Shown piece after piece: positions 12,295-36,525 of a stretch of 64,000 nucleotides of DNA. Each line of letters begins with the position of its first letter. The first letter of the stretch is position 1. This DNA is from Meandrina meandrites. Taxonomy: Eukaryota; Cnidaria; Anthozoa; Scleractinia; Meandrinidae. The translations under genes were made by a program, and so were the position numbers. The notes beneath the pieces are model-generated. The model searched no databases, was not told where the DNA came from, and was given only the letters and a program-made list of their open reading frames with translations. Where the stretch lies: contig OY855913.1 in NCBI GenBank assembly GCA_963693305.1, positions 4,911,001-4,975,000 of the forward strand. Reading direction: 5' to 3'.

Positions 12295-13902
12295 GCACGT
12301 TTAAATTATTGAGACAAAGAAAGTGCCTTAATGCTTAAAACTAAGTTACAGGATCATATACAATGGACATTTGGCTTTGGGCGGATGAGTTTTAAGTCCT
12401 GTGAGTGAACACAGTTTTTGAATTTGTTATCACGCTTTTGTGCTGGGCACGCCCATTTTCACACTTTGTAACATCAGCTCCACTCGAGACAAACTGAGCG
12501 TGCCGTGCACGATTTCCGAAAAGAAGCATAAGCTTTTCTGTTATCTCTTGTTTTTGTTGAAACTAGTCTGGATCAGTGCAGTTTTAGTCATGTGTTCGGA
12601 ATTTTCAAAGATTCAGTTTTTTTGTCTTAAATTCCACTGGTCAGACCATATGCCTACATTCACGTTTTGCTAGACTACGTGTCCATGACAAGAGAAAGGG
12701 CACATATTGTTTGGAAAACGTCATACAGAGCACGCAACGGCTTTTACATGAGTAAACAACCTTGACTGAGAACTACGATAGCTAGGAATCTACACTAAAG
12801 TTCCTGTGAAAATGAGGCGAGGATACGATACAAGTAAATTATATGTAAAATTAAGTTTTCCAATCGCTGCAGATCAGTCTTTGGCTGTTGCCTTTAGGAT
12901 GGCGATGCCCATTTAATTTTTCCGTACTTCCCCCTCCCCACCAAGCAAAGATTGTTACGTCTGTCCACCCTTTACGCTTTGCGTGTCCGTTTTCCCTTCA
13001 GACTGCTAGCAGTTGGTTTTTGATCCTGATTTCCTGCGCACGAAAAGGAAAAGTTAAAATTATGCAAGTCAGAACGAAGGAGAACTAGTGGCTTCGCCGC
13101 TCGCTGATCCATCTGAATTCGCACGATTTGCATAATTCACATTCGTGTTTACGCGTTGCACGCAAGGAAGAGAAAGCGAAAAAAAAAAGTGGAAAAGAAA
13201 GAGCCTGCTCGCATGCGCGGTCTATTTTGTCCCAAGCCGTTAACATAGCTTCAGTAGCAGTTCTTTTCTTTACGAAAGCGTGAGAGGCTTTTGAAAGCCT
13301 GGGGCGTTATGCCGAACAATAAACTGAGATGGGGAGGGGAGAGAAAGGGAACGAAACCGGACGGAGAAATGTTTGGCACGAGCTCGTCGCGTCCGTGCGC
13401 GCTGAGCTAAGCAAAGTCTGCGCATCATGAGCGATGGCCAAATATGTCAGCAAGTGTTTTATCTACCGTCCTTTTTGAGCTCGGATTCGACGAAAGTGAA
13501 GTCTGTGGAAATTTCTTGATGAATGTTGAATTGCACGCATAAAAGAATCACGCATGGGACGCTGGACGTCTTTTCCGAATATTTTTTCGAAACTACCTCG
13601 TGGCTGATATCTCACTTATTTACAACAAAACTATGCCCTAAATCATTTTTATAGAATGTTAATCCAGGCTACAGGACATACAGGGTTCACTAACTGATAG
13701 CGATTTTTTTTTATAAAGGGGGTCTGGAACCTAGACTGAGACGGTATGTTGCCCAGCATGCAAGACGTCAAGTTTAGCATTAGTATTCCACCATTGTGCC
13801 ATTTTACCATATCAAGTCAAGAGACCGCGCAAAATACAACGCGTTATTACACTGTAGAACAGGGCAAAAATACGGACGGAAAGCAGAGTAACAAATAGGC
13901 CG

Positions 13903-14034
13903 TTCGTTCGTTCGTTCGTTCGTTCGTTCGTGCGTTCGTGCGTTCGTGCGTTCGTGCGTTCGTGCGTTCGTGCGTTCGTGCGTTCGTGCGTTTGTGCGTT
14001 CGTGCGTGCGTTCGTTCGTTCGTTCACTCTGTAA
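13903..14034 (+). repeat. TTCG/TGCG tetranucleotide microsatellite, copy 2
   Basis: Same array as at 9091 but about 40 bp longer, with more TTCG-TGCG units, so it has changed length since duplication. Confidence 0.95.
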
Positions 14035-14061
14035 CAACAGGAGGAATCGTTTGCTAGCTTT

Positions 14062-14147
14062 CAGGCTACCCAGTAGTTAGAGCGCCCAGCCGGTATCTGG
14101 GAAGTCATGGGTTCGATTCCCGTAGGGGACTGAGATGTTTTTTTTTT
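14062..14147 (+). mobile_element. 86-bp tRNA-derived SINE, recent insertion
   Basis: Absent from the matching site in copy 1 (near 9202), so both empty and filled sites are visible. It contains a perfect pol III B box GGTTCGATTCC (14110-14120) and a weaker A-box region (TAGTTAGAGCG), and ends in ten T. The bases CTTT flank both sides (14058-14061 and 14148-14151), matching a short target-site duplication. The T-run tail would be a pol III terminator rather than the A-rich tail of most SINEs. Confidence 0.8.
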
Positions 14148-14224
14148 CTTTGTCCCACGCTCATGAAAAATGAACAAGTCATGTTTTAGTCTGAAGAGAA
14201 GACGGCTGACACTTCAGATTAGTC

Positions 14225-14298
14225 AGGGCTAGGGGCATTGTTATGACCTGTTATCTATTGTTTTAAGAACCAATGAAGTAACTCGTTCCAAGAGGTAG
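14225..14298 (+). repeat. dispersed 74-bp repeat, copy b
   Basis: Duplicate of 9287-9360 carried along with the segmental duplication. Confidence 0.75.
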
Positions 14299-14457
14299 TT
14301 GGTGACCACTGAGTGGTAAAGATGCCCGCAAGGTATGTAGTTATGGGCATGGTAGCAGCTCTTAAAACAATGATCATAACGCATAGCCACGTGCGCCGAA
14401 AAAGCTAGAAAATATTCACTGGATCTGTGATCGTTCTTCTTCTAAGAGCTTACCGTA

Positions 14458-15153
14458 ATGCAGGCTAAAGGAAACGAGTCGTTCCGATTTATTTCGTACG
14501 AAGAAGAACTTCAGAGAGCCAATTGGTTTAAAGAAGACTTGGATAAAGGCGACGGCTGGACTCAAGCAGCCACGGGTCCCGGGTATACCTACTGGATTAA
14601 GACCATCTACGATGATGAAGTTCCTATTAAGATAGTTTACACGGTGGACATGCCCTTCCCCGCCAAGGTCTTCCTACAGTTGTTAGACCCCCAGAATCTG
14701 ACAGCTCGTAACGATTGGGACAAAGCTTTCGTAGACCATGAGATTGTGGAAGCCTACCCTGACGGTGGGGGATACGTTACATACATGCGAGCGCTCCTAT
14801 CTTGGCCATTGGTGGATCGATCGTTCGTTTTGTACCTTCCACCAAGTACAGAGGTCGATTGGTATGGAAAGCGAGCGTATTTCCTGCTGATCAAACACGG
14901 ATGGCATCCAGCAAAACCCGAAGACGAAGATGGCCTTGTGCGAGCGACAAACGGAGGCAATTTTTACGTGGTGATTCCTGACGAACAGCAACCAGAGGCC
15001 GCTTGCCGAGTGTTTGGATTAACAAACAACCTCTACAATGGATGGATTCCTAAAACTAACATGGAATGGATGCAGAGGAGAGTTGTGCCAAAAAAATTCA
15101 ACGAGTGGCGAGAAAATATGGTGGAGGGATATAAAAAGTGCTTTAATAAGTGA
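14458..15153 (+). CDS. START-domain lipid-transfer protein, copy 2
   Basis: 231 aa, intronless, same START fold as the gene at 9520. The only amino-acid change I see is Cys for Tyr in the last five residues (YKKCFNK). Coding identity is near 100%, and upstream and downstream DNA is duplicated too. The two genes probably share expression unless the SINE 310 bp upstream or the extra 138 bp downstream matters. Near-identity means either very recent duplication or continuing gene conversion. Confidence 0.9.
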   Translation: MQAKGNESFRFISYEEELQRANWFKEDLDKGDGWTQAATGPGYTYWIKTIYDDEVPIKIVYTVDMPFPAKVFLQLLDPQNLTARNDWDKAFVDHEIVEAYPDGGGYVTYMRALLSWPLVDRSFVLYLPPSTEVDWYGKRAYFLLIKHGWHPAKPEDEDGLVRATNGGNFYVVIPDEQQPEAACRVFGLTNNLYNGWIPKTNMEWMQRRVVPKKFNEWRENMVEGYKKCFNK

Positions 15154-15533
15154 TACAATTTTGTTTGATTTCTTAAACTCGGAGAGGAGGGCGTGTTTTC
15201 GTCCATTTATAACTAGTTAGCTTATAGACCGTAATGGAACGGTTTAGAAACGTTGTTGATTTGTTATTTAAATTTCGTTATTTCACCTCTCCAACAAATA
15301 GCTTTCTGGTTAGCATGACAATGGCAATGGGTGATTAATGTCATCGATATTTTCGCTATGTTATATGTATAACCAATATCAAGCGACATCACGACACAAT
15401 CACACAACGGCGAAGGTCGCGCAAACGCAGAAAAACTTCACGTTGAAGTTATAATGACATAGAAGGAACATAATCACATATAAGCATAACACCAAAAGGA
15501 AAAATACTGATCTTTTCTTTAATTATGTCGTCA

Positions 15534-15671
15534 AGTCGTTGTAAACTAGACTTTACGCTTTATAACGCATTCGCGTGGGACGTTACGTGGGCTTCTAATA
15601 AAAAGCTTAATTTATGAAAATTTCCAGCACCGCCCCTGAATAATTATCAATGTTATCAAGCTAGACACATG
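15534..15671. other. 138-bp block present only in duplication copy 2
   Basis: Copy 1 reads straight from TTATGTCGTCA into CTCAGTTGTGTTAG; copy 2 has 138 bp between these. No inverted termini or target-site duplication is evident, so this may be a deletion in copy 1 rather than an insertion here. Confidence 0.7.
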
Positions 15672-15717
15672 CTCAGTTGTGTTAGAATGTGTATGTTGCA
15701 TGATCATTAGATGTTGG

Positions 15718-15723
15718 AATAAA
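15718..15723 (+). promoter_or_regulatory. polyadenylation signal, START copy 2
   Basis: AATAAA corresponding to 10636-10641. Confidence 0.5.
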
Positions 15724-16029
15724 AATTTGAGAACCACCCCTTTGTGTTTGGAATCAATGTTTTTAAACATTTTGGACGTTTTTTACCGCTTAGTTTTGTG
15801 ACGTAAGTAATTTATCTCATGTGCAGAGATCCGCTTGCAAGTTGAAGAAAACCGGCTTCAAAATATAGGTTCTCTGCGGTTGTAAAATACCATAAAGGAA
15901 ACAACAAACCAAAATTGACAAAGATGGGAATTAGGAATGAGGAAGATTTGAGAGCCGTCAGTATATTCAATAAAACTCGTCTAAGCGACTTTAAGACGAA
16001 ATCCGCCAGGACTTCGAGTATTTATTGGA

Positions 16030-16480
16030 CAAAATTATGTACCAAAATTATTTACACCTTATTGCAAGCTTTAAACAAGATCTCATCAAAATTAAAAGAA
16101 ATCTTGTTTAACAACACCAAACATTGAAAACTGACAAACTTCGAAGTTCCACTGAATTGCACTAAATTGACTTGAGATTTTGCCTATAGTTTGGGAACTT
16201 TGAAATTCATTTTTTCAGGCTCTGATAAGAAATTGTTGTACCAAAATTATTTACACCCCATTGCAAACTTTTGTGTTATTGCTTCAAATATCTTATCAAA
16301 AGAAATCTTTTCTAACAACACCAAACATCGAGAACAAATTTTGAAGTTCCACTGACTTCCACCAAAAACTTAAAACTTAACTTCTGATTCACAAAATGGC
16401 TAGACGTGAGATTTTTGCCTATAGCTTGTGAACTATGAAATTCATTTTCTCAGACTCTGATGAGAGATTGTTGTTGGTGT
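16030..16480 (+). repeat. degenerate tandem repeat, two units of 200-240 bp
   Basis: The phrase ACCAAAATTATTTACACC, then an AGAAATCTT...AACAACACCAAACAT block, then GAAGTTCCACTGA, then GCCTATAG...GAAATTCATTTT, then TCTGATGAGA-like sequence occur in the same order twice. The units start near 16040 and near 16241. Divergence is substantial. Confidence 0.7.
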
Positions 16481-17440
16481 TATCACGGATAATTACTTAC
16501 AACTTTACATTTTATTAAGGGTAGAAAATAACGCAATAGGATTTAAATTATACTCTGATACCCGATTTTTGTCCAACTTAACTAAATATTACTCGACTTC
16601 CGGATAGATCCGTCTTAAACCCACTCCAGGAGCCCAGAGACGTCAAAATAAACATGAGGTAAGACATTTTATTCAAATTCTTTAACACATGTACTATTTA
16701 GAGCAATTTGCAAAAGCATTTTCATACATTGTCTTATCGGCTGAAAACGTAACGTAATTCGCCAACATCAATATGTCACGTTGATCGAATACAACGTCTG
16801 TGCCGCCTGTGTCCATAGTTACTGAAAAAAATATAGATTCTTCTTGTAAACACGGATTTATTTTCGAATAAATGACCGCAAAATTCTAGGATACCGCAAG
16901 TTATAGCCAGGTATATGATATCAGAAATTGACAGTAAAGTCATGGAACAAACACCCACGGGGAGAGTCCGCGGGTATAAGTCTGATGTAGGCTACCAAAG
17001 ATTAACTGAATGACGTTGTAACTACAGGAACTTGTGCAAAGGAGTGCTAGAACCATGCACTTTATATCGTTATATGCTTGGCAAATTGTTCACTCATCAC
17101 AACTTCTGCGCTTGGTATGCTGTTTCTGGTAGGCACCTCGTGTATGCATATGGGAGCCGGCCGGGACACAGTTTCTGTCAAGTTTCTGTCACAGTTTTTG
17201 TTTTTTTGGGACACAGTTTCTGTTCAGTTTCTGTCAGTTTCTGTCACGTCACGTCAGACTTTCGGTAGAGGAGAATGGTTTCAATAAGCATTTTGCATAA
17301 GTAATTTTTGCTAATAGTATGGAATAATTCTCGAAGCAACTTCTTTGCGTGGACCTAAACGTGATTGAGGAATCGTACACTAAATGATAAAGAGATGACT
17401 TCGATCAAGAGCTTGCGCGCCCCCGAGCGAAAGGTTTGGG
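16481..17440. other. non-coding stretch upstream of the helicase gene
   Basis: No supported exon. It contains a short cluster of GTTTCTGTC / ACACAGTTTCTGT direct repeats at 17164-17250. Open frames here are artefacts of that repeat. Confidence 0.5.
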
Positions 17441-17448
17441 AGACTGGG

Positions 17449-17506
17449 CCAATATATCCCGAAGGGCTTTGCGGGTTCACAAACAGACATGGCGGCTTTC
17501 CGGTAA
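17449..17506 (+). promoter_or_regulatory. proximal promoter of the DDX43-like gene, with a 5-codon uORF
   Basis: CCAAT at 17449-17453. ACATGGCGGC at 17487-17496 resembles a YY1 site. TTTCCGG at 17497-17503 resembles an ETS core. Such sites often lie at TATA-less start sites, and I see no TATA box. The ATG inside the YY1-like site opens a 5-codon frame (17489-17506) closed by TAA before the main ATG at 17587; it would be a uORF if the transcript starts upstream of 17489. The start site is inferred. Confidence 0.4.
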
Positions 17507-17586
17507 AGTGCAAAGGAATCCTTCAGCTCTGATTTTCAAGCAAGCCTCAACTTTCGCGGCTTCACGGAACATCAATCGCTGCGAAA

Positions 17587-33093
<15,507 letters not shown>

Positions 33094-33242
33094 AGAGTTG
33101 TTTATGAACTAAGACGGAAAGACCGGCTCCCCACTCCTGTTAGACCTGTACGTTCATGTATGAGGGATCTTCACTCAAATGGCGTGCAAGTACAGCTTTC
33201 CCGTTTTGGAAGAAAACGGGTTACTTCGCTGCCTTCTTCCAG

Positions 33243-33248
33243 AATAAA
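33243..33248 (+). promoter_or_regulatory. polyadenylation signal of the DDX43-like gene
   Basis: AATAAA 150 bp after the exon 23 stop; a second weaker signal ATTAAA lies near 33457. Confidence 0.5.
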
Positions 33249-33704
33249 TGCATGGTGCAGTTACCAAAGTTATGGGCAGAGACGCATATTGTACCGTTTA
33301 CAATCCATGGGAACTTGTTACATTGGTTTCCCTCGAGGTGCCTGTGGAGGCTTTGTGCCTGCCAGAGAGGAGCACTGACAGTTAATCAAGTTGAAAATTA
33401 TTTGATAGTTAAAACATAATTCAAGTTAAAAAATGTACCAAGCCTTACAGAGTATATTAAAGTCAAGACGTTTATTGTTTTCCTGAGAAGATCACCTTCT
33501 CCATTGTCGCGACCTTTCCAGTTGAATTTGTTATTAGAAGGCTGCGAAAAAACTCCATGTTAATCATTTCTGGGGGCTGCAGAATTCATGAGAACCCACA
33601 TTCCATGGTTGTCCTATCTGTCATCATTATTATCATTGTCGTCATCTTCATCACCATCATCGTTATCATCAAATGTTTAACACAGTTGTAATACAATCTC
33701 CCAG

Positions 33705-33796
33705 CTGTCGAGCCAGAAGACTGGAACGAGTTTGGTGACGATATTGAAGACGATGGAACATGGGCTCACAGAACGATCTTCTCCATACAATTTTAA
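33705..33796 (+). CDS. candidate alternative terminal exon of the DDX43-like gene
   Basis: Preceded by a T/C-rich tract ending in CCCAG. It opens in the phase left by exon 22 (one base carried over), so exon 22 could splice here instead of to exon 23. The product would lose the zinc knuckle and RGG tail and end AVEPEDWNEFGDDIEDDGTW followed by 11 residues and TAA. Acidic, tryptophan-containing C-termini are characteristic of Vasa-type helicases. Splicing to it from within exon 23 would give an early stop, so only the skipping form is sensible. No transcript evidence. Confidence 0.4.
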
Positions 33797-34718
33797 GGGC
33801 GGCGAGTGAGTTTTTAACAAGAAAAAGTAATGAGTAGCTTGAAATTTCAACGCATGTCGAGTAGTGCTTCAGGTGAAAGGAAGACAGCGATAGTTACAAG
33901 CTACCTTGCTTTCTTTTCTGGATAGCTAAATGTTCCGTCGTAATTCAGAATATTTTTTTTCTGGAGAGTGCTCGGAGAGCAAACCTTAACCTTACCAGCT
34001 ATTTGTCCGACACGGCAGTTCTTTTCCACAACTGAATGATGCTTGTAAGTAGTTTCTAGTCGGTGATTTCTTCTCGCGTGTTTCTAGAGAGAGTACATGT
34101 ACTTTGTTTGTTCGCTTCCTCTGGTATCTACTTTGTGGGAACTGCTCGTTTGAATATGTTTCTCGACATTAATTTGATAGACTTCTTTGAAAGTCTTATT
34201 GAAACTTATGCCGAATTAATCGCCACAGTGAGAATGAATAAGATTGATTTTCTCAATGAGGGAAATTGTGGTTACGTTAAACATGATACAATTCAAAACC
34301 ACACCTGGTATTTCAAAGGTTGTGCTTTTTATATTTTGCTAAAATTGTTCTAATATACAATAAAAATATATCAGTACGTGCATGTATTAAAAGAAAGATT
34401 CTAGAACAGGTATTTTATAAAAAACAAAAGGAAATAAATATTTGGTCGCGTTACAGTTTCTGCAACCATTGTGTGTGCTAAAATCATTCATCATTTGGAG
34501 GAGAAACTGCTCCCTTCCTTTACGTAAACCGACCTTAAGAGTTGAAATCTTTTGAAAAGCGCCTAAAGCAATCCAAAGTACTTACCTTATTTTAAAAGCA
34601 CGTGTTGAAATTGCCATTATCTAATGGGGTTAACAAAGAATGAAGAAACAAATATTTGTGCGAGGTTGCTAGTGGCGGGAAAATCGTAGAACACTACATT
34701 TTACCTGACGTCTGGTTA
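33797..34718. other. non-coding stretch
   Basis: Plus-strand open frame 34063-34353 (96 codons) has no family match, and AT-rich sequence surrounds it. No supported gene. Confidence 0.4.
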
Positions 34719-34737
34719 ACCGCGACAGCTGTTTATT

Positions 34738-34935
34738 ATTGAGCCAATCAATAGCGAAGAAAAGCGCGGCGACCAATCAACTCCAAGCAAAAACATGCAG
34801 CCGGTGGCAAGCGCAGGAAAACTCAATACCGCCTTTTCAAAGTTTTGGTTTTGCATCCGATTGGATGAGAAAACTTTGTCTTTGCTCTGATTGGGCAAAG
34901 CGCGTTGCATGAAATGGCATGAACCAATTAACAAG
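34738..34935. repeat. CCAAT-rich dispersed repeat in the promoter of unit A
   Basis: Contains several CCAAT/ATTGG motifs (AGCCAATCAAT, GACCAATCAAC, TGATTGGGCAAAGCGCG). The same pattern recurs, diverged, at 36545-36740 and at 61860-61980 (GATTGGTTTTGG, TGATTGGTTGAGAGAATAGC). It probably comes from a transposable element and supplies CCAAT boxes here. Confidence 0.55.
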
Positions 34936-35147
34936 CAAAGAACTAGATTAGTAAAAACTAACATTCATTTTAAAAGCGAAATATCGCTCAATTCTATTTG
35001 ATTTATGGCTAATTACTCTTAACGGTCCTGGCGATAATGGATTGCTGTGCGACCCGGGCTAACCTGATACACGATCAATTCTTAGAGTGGGGCAAGTTGG
35101 TGCGCGAGAAAAAAAAGCACGCGCAGAATCAACGGCAAAGCGCGCGC

Positions 35148-35181
35148 TATTTAACGCTGCGATTGTGACGTGATAACGTCA
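35148..35181 (+). promoter_or_regulatory. TATA-like box and double CRE half-site upstream of gene A
   Basis: TATTTAA at 35148-35154, then TGACGT (35166-35171) and ACGTCA (35176-35181) as an inverted pair of CRE/ATF half-sites separated by four bases, about 100 bp before the ATG. Copy B keeps only the right half-site (37003-37008) and lacks the TATTTAA. Confidence 0.45.
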
Positions 35182-35278
35182 CAAACGTTTGCAGTAAAGT
35201 ATCTATTCAGAGATTGCTTGAGATTTACGTGGAATATATTAGAGCTTTGACTTTTTGTCGTGCTTCAATAGCTGTAAT

Positions 35279-35944
35279 ATGGCTGGAGTGATGATAAACC
35301 GCTTAAGAGAGCGATTTACAGGAAAAACTAAAGTCAGGAGACTTCAGGGAATTAGCGACGATGAACTGTACGGTGTGGCCAACAGTGAAGATGTCTTGAA
35401 AGAGAGAAATGTTATTGGCAGCAAGAAGTCGAAGAGAAGGAGGGACTATGAAATGAATGAGACTTCTAAAGGGAACATGAGTTGGTTTGCTGCGAGGACA
35501 GGAGCATGGCAAAGAAAGCTCACATGCGGGCGAGGGCAAGAGACGGCGAAAAGTGAAATTGCTGTCAGCTGTTCAGTAACGTCTAACGGGAAAAAATACC
35601 AAAAGTGGAACACCAAGACTGGAAAGGAAATACAAAGTGACACAACGCAATCTTCCTCCGAAACCTTTGACAAATGTCCAGCTTTATTTGTGAACGAACT
35701 AGCTCCGCCCACACCTGCCGATTTTTACGGGCGTCAATCATTCGGACAGTCATGTGACCCAGCCCTCGTTCTCGAGGATACACCGGGCAGTGGTGTTCTC
35801 ACTAATCACGTGACCTTGAATGTGGCGTCGGCCAATGCTTGGGAAAAGACGAAGAATCGAACAACAGTAAAATCAACTTTAATTAACTTTTTTTCAAGTT
35901 TCAAGAGAGAAAAGAAAACTAAAGTGATGAGAATTCGTATTTGA
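35279..35944 (+). CDS. unknown intronless basic protein A, tandem paralogue
   Basis: 221 aa. The start is the ATG at 35279 (context AATATGG); upstream in-frame codons exist but contain no other ATG. I do not recognise the family. Basic N-terminal third with a likely nuclear localisation signal KKSKRRRDY (about residues 49-57), a central WNTKTGKE segment, an acidic and polar region, a Pro-containing ELAPPTPADFYG segment (about 139-150), DPALVLEDTPGSG (about 159-171) and a basic C-terminus SFKREKKTKVMRIRI. No signal peptide or membrane span; likely nuclear or cytosolic. No introns. AATAAA lies about 205 bp after the stop. Its twin at 37138 has the same length, so the frame is under selection. 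Confidence 0.75.
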   Translation: MAGVMINRLRERFTGKTKVRRLQGISDDELYGVANSEDVLKERNVIGSKKSKRRRDYEMNETSKGNMSWFAARTGAWQRKLTCGRGQETAKSEIAVSCSVTSNGKKYQKWNTKTGKEIQSDTTQSSSETFDKCPALFVNELAPPTPADFYGRQSFGQSCDPALVLEDTPGSGVLTNHVTLNVASANAWEKTKNRTTVKSTLINFFSSFKREKKTKVMRIRI

Positions 35945-36150
35945 AATGTTAAATTGATGCCTACTTTTTTCTGGTCAATGTGAACATTTAATCATGTATA
36001 TGTAAACGTTGTTGCGAAAGAAATGTTTGTTTTTGCGTGTTTACTCTTGGTCCGTTTCAGACCTCTTTTTAATGGTCAAATGTTATTAGTCACGTAATAT
36101 TATAGGCAGAGTCTTTAACAAGAATATGGCAATTTAGTGAATATAATTTG

Positions 36151-36156
36151 AATAAA
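36151..36156 (+). promoter_or_regulatory. polyadenylation signal, gene A
   Basis: AATAAA 207 bp downstream of the gene A stop codon. Confidence 0.45.
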
Positions 36157-36525
36157 AATGGTGTTTGCTCTTGTTAAACCTCTGCTTATGTTCTCGATAA
36201 CGTACAACAGTTATTCTTAATTTTATTTTACAACAAAATCAACAAAAGATGAACGCTTTTTAAAGACGATTGGGAATAAAACTGCACTGACAGTAAACGA
36301 TTTCCATAATGATTGGCACCTGTCACTCACATTCTGCTTTCTGTTCCATCTGGCCTGGTAACCAAGTGAGCTGCCTGGCCTCCGCCATGCTCGACTATGC
36401 GAGAACCGCTGACCGATAAGGTTGTATCCGATAGAAAATTCACCCAAAGTTTTGGCCAGCGGAGTAGCGCATTGCGCACATTCATTACAAGGCGATTGCT
36501 TAAAAAAGCGCGGGCGCAACTGATG

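Larger units (their letters stand above)
12295..15848 (+). repeat. segmental duplication, copy 2
   Basis: Direct copy of 7482-10757. Relative to copy 1 it carries a longer TTCG/TGCG microsatellite (13903-14034), an 86-bp SINE insertion (14062-14147) and 138 extra bases at 15534-15671. Only scattered substitutions separate the remainder. Confidence 0.95.
34719..36245 (+). repeat. tandem duplication unit A (promoter, gene and 3' end)
   Basis: Homologous to 36526-38112. Upstream sequence (from CGCGACAGCTGTTTA), coding region and the 3' end (ATTTTACAACAAAATC) all align. The coding parts differ by 27 of 221 residues; non-coding parts are more diverged. This duplication is clearly older than the START one. 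Confidence 0.85.

Noticed and set aside
34063..34353. 96-codon plus-strand open frame
   Set aside because: AT-rich hydrophobic composition and no family; likely chance.
35255..35278. Longer N-terminus for the twin proteins
   Set aside because: The upstream in-frame extension begins with TTG; the first ATG in good context is at 35279 (and 37138 in copy B).
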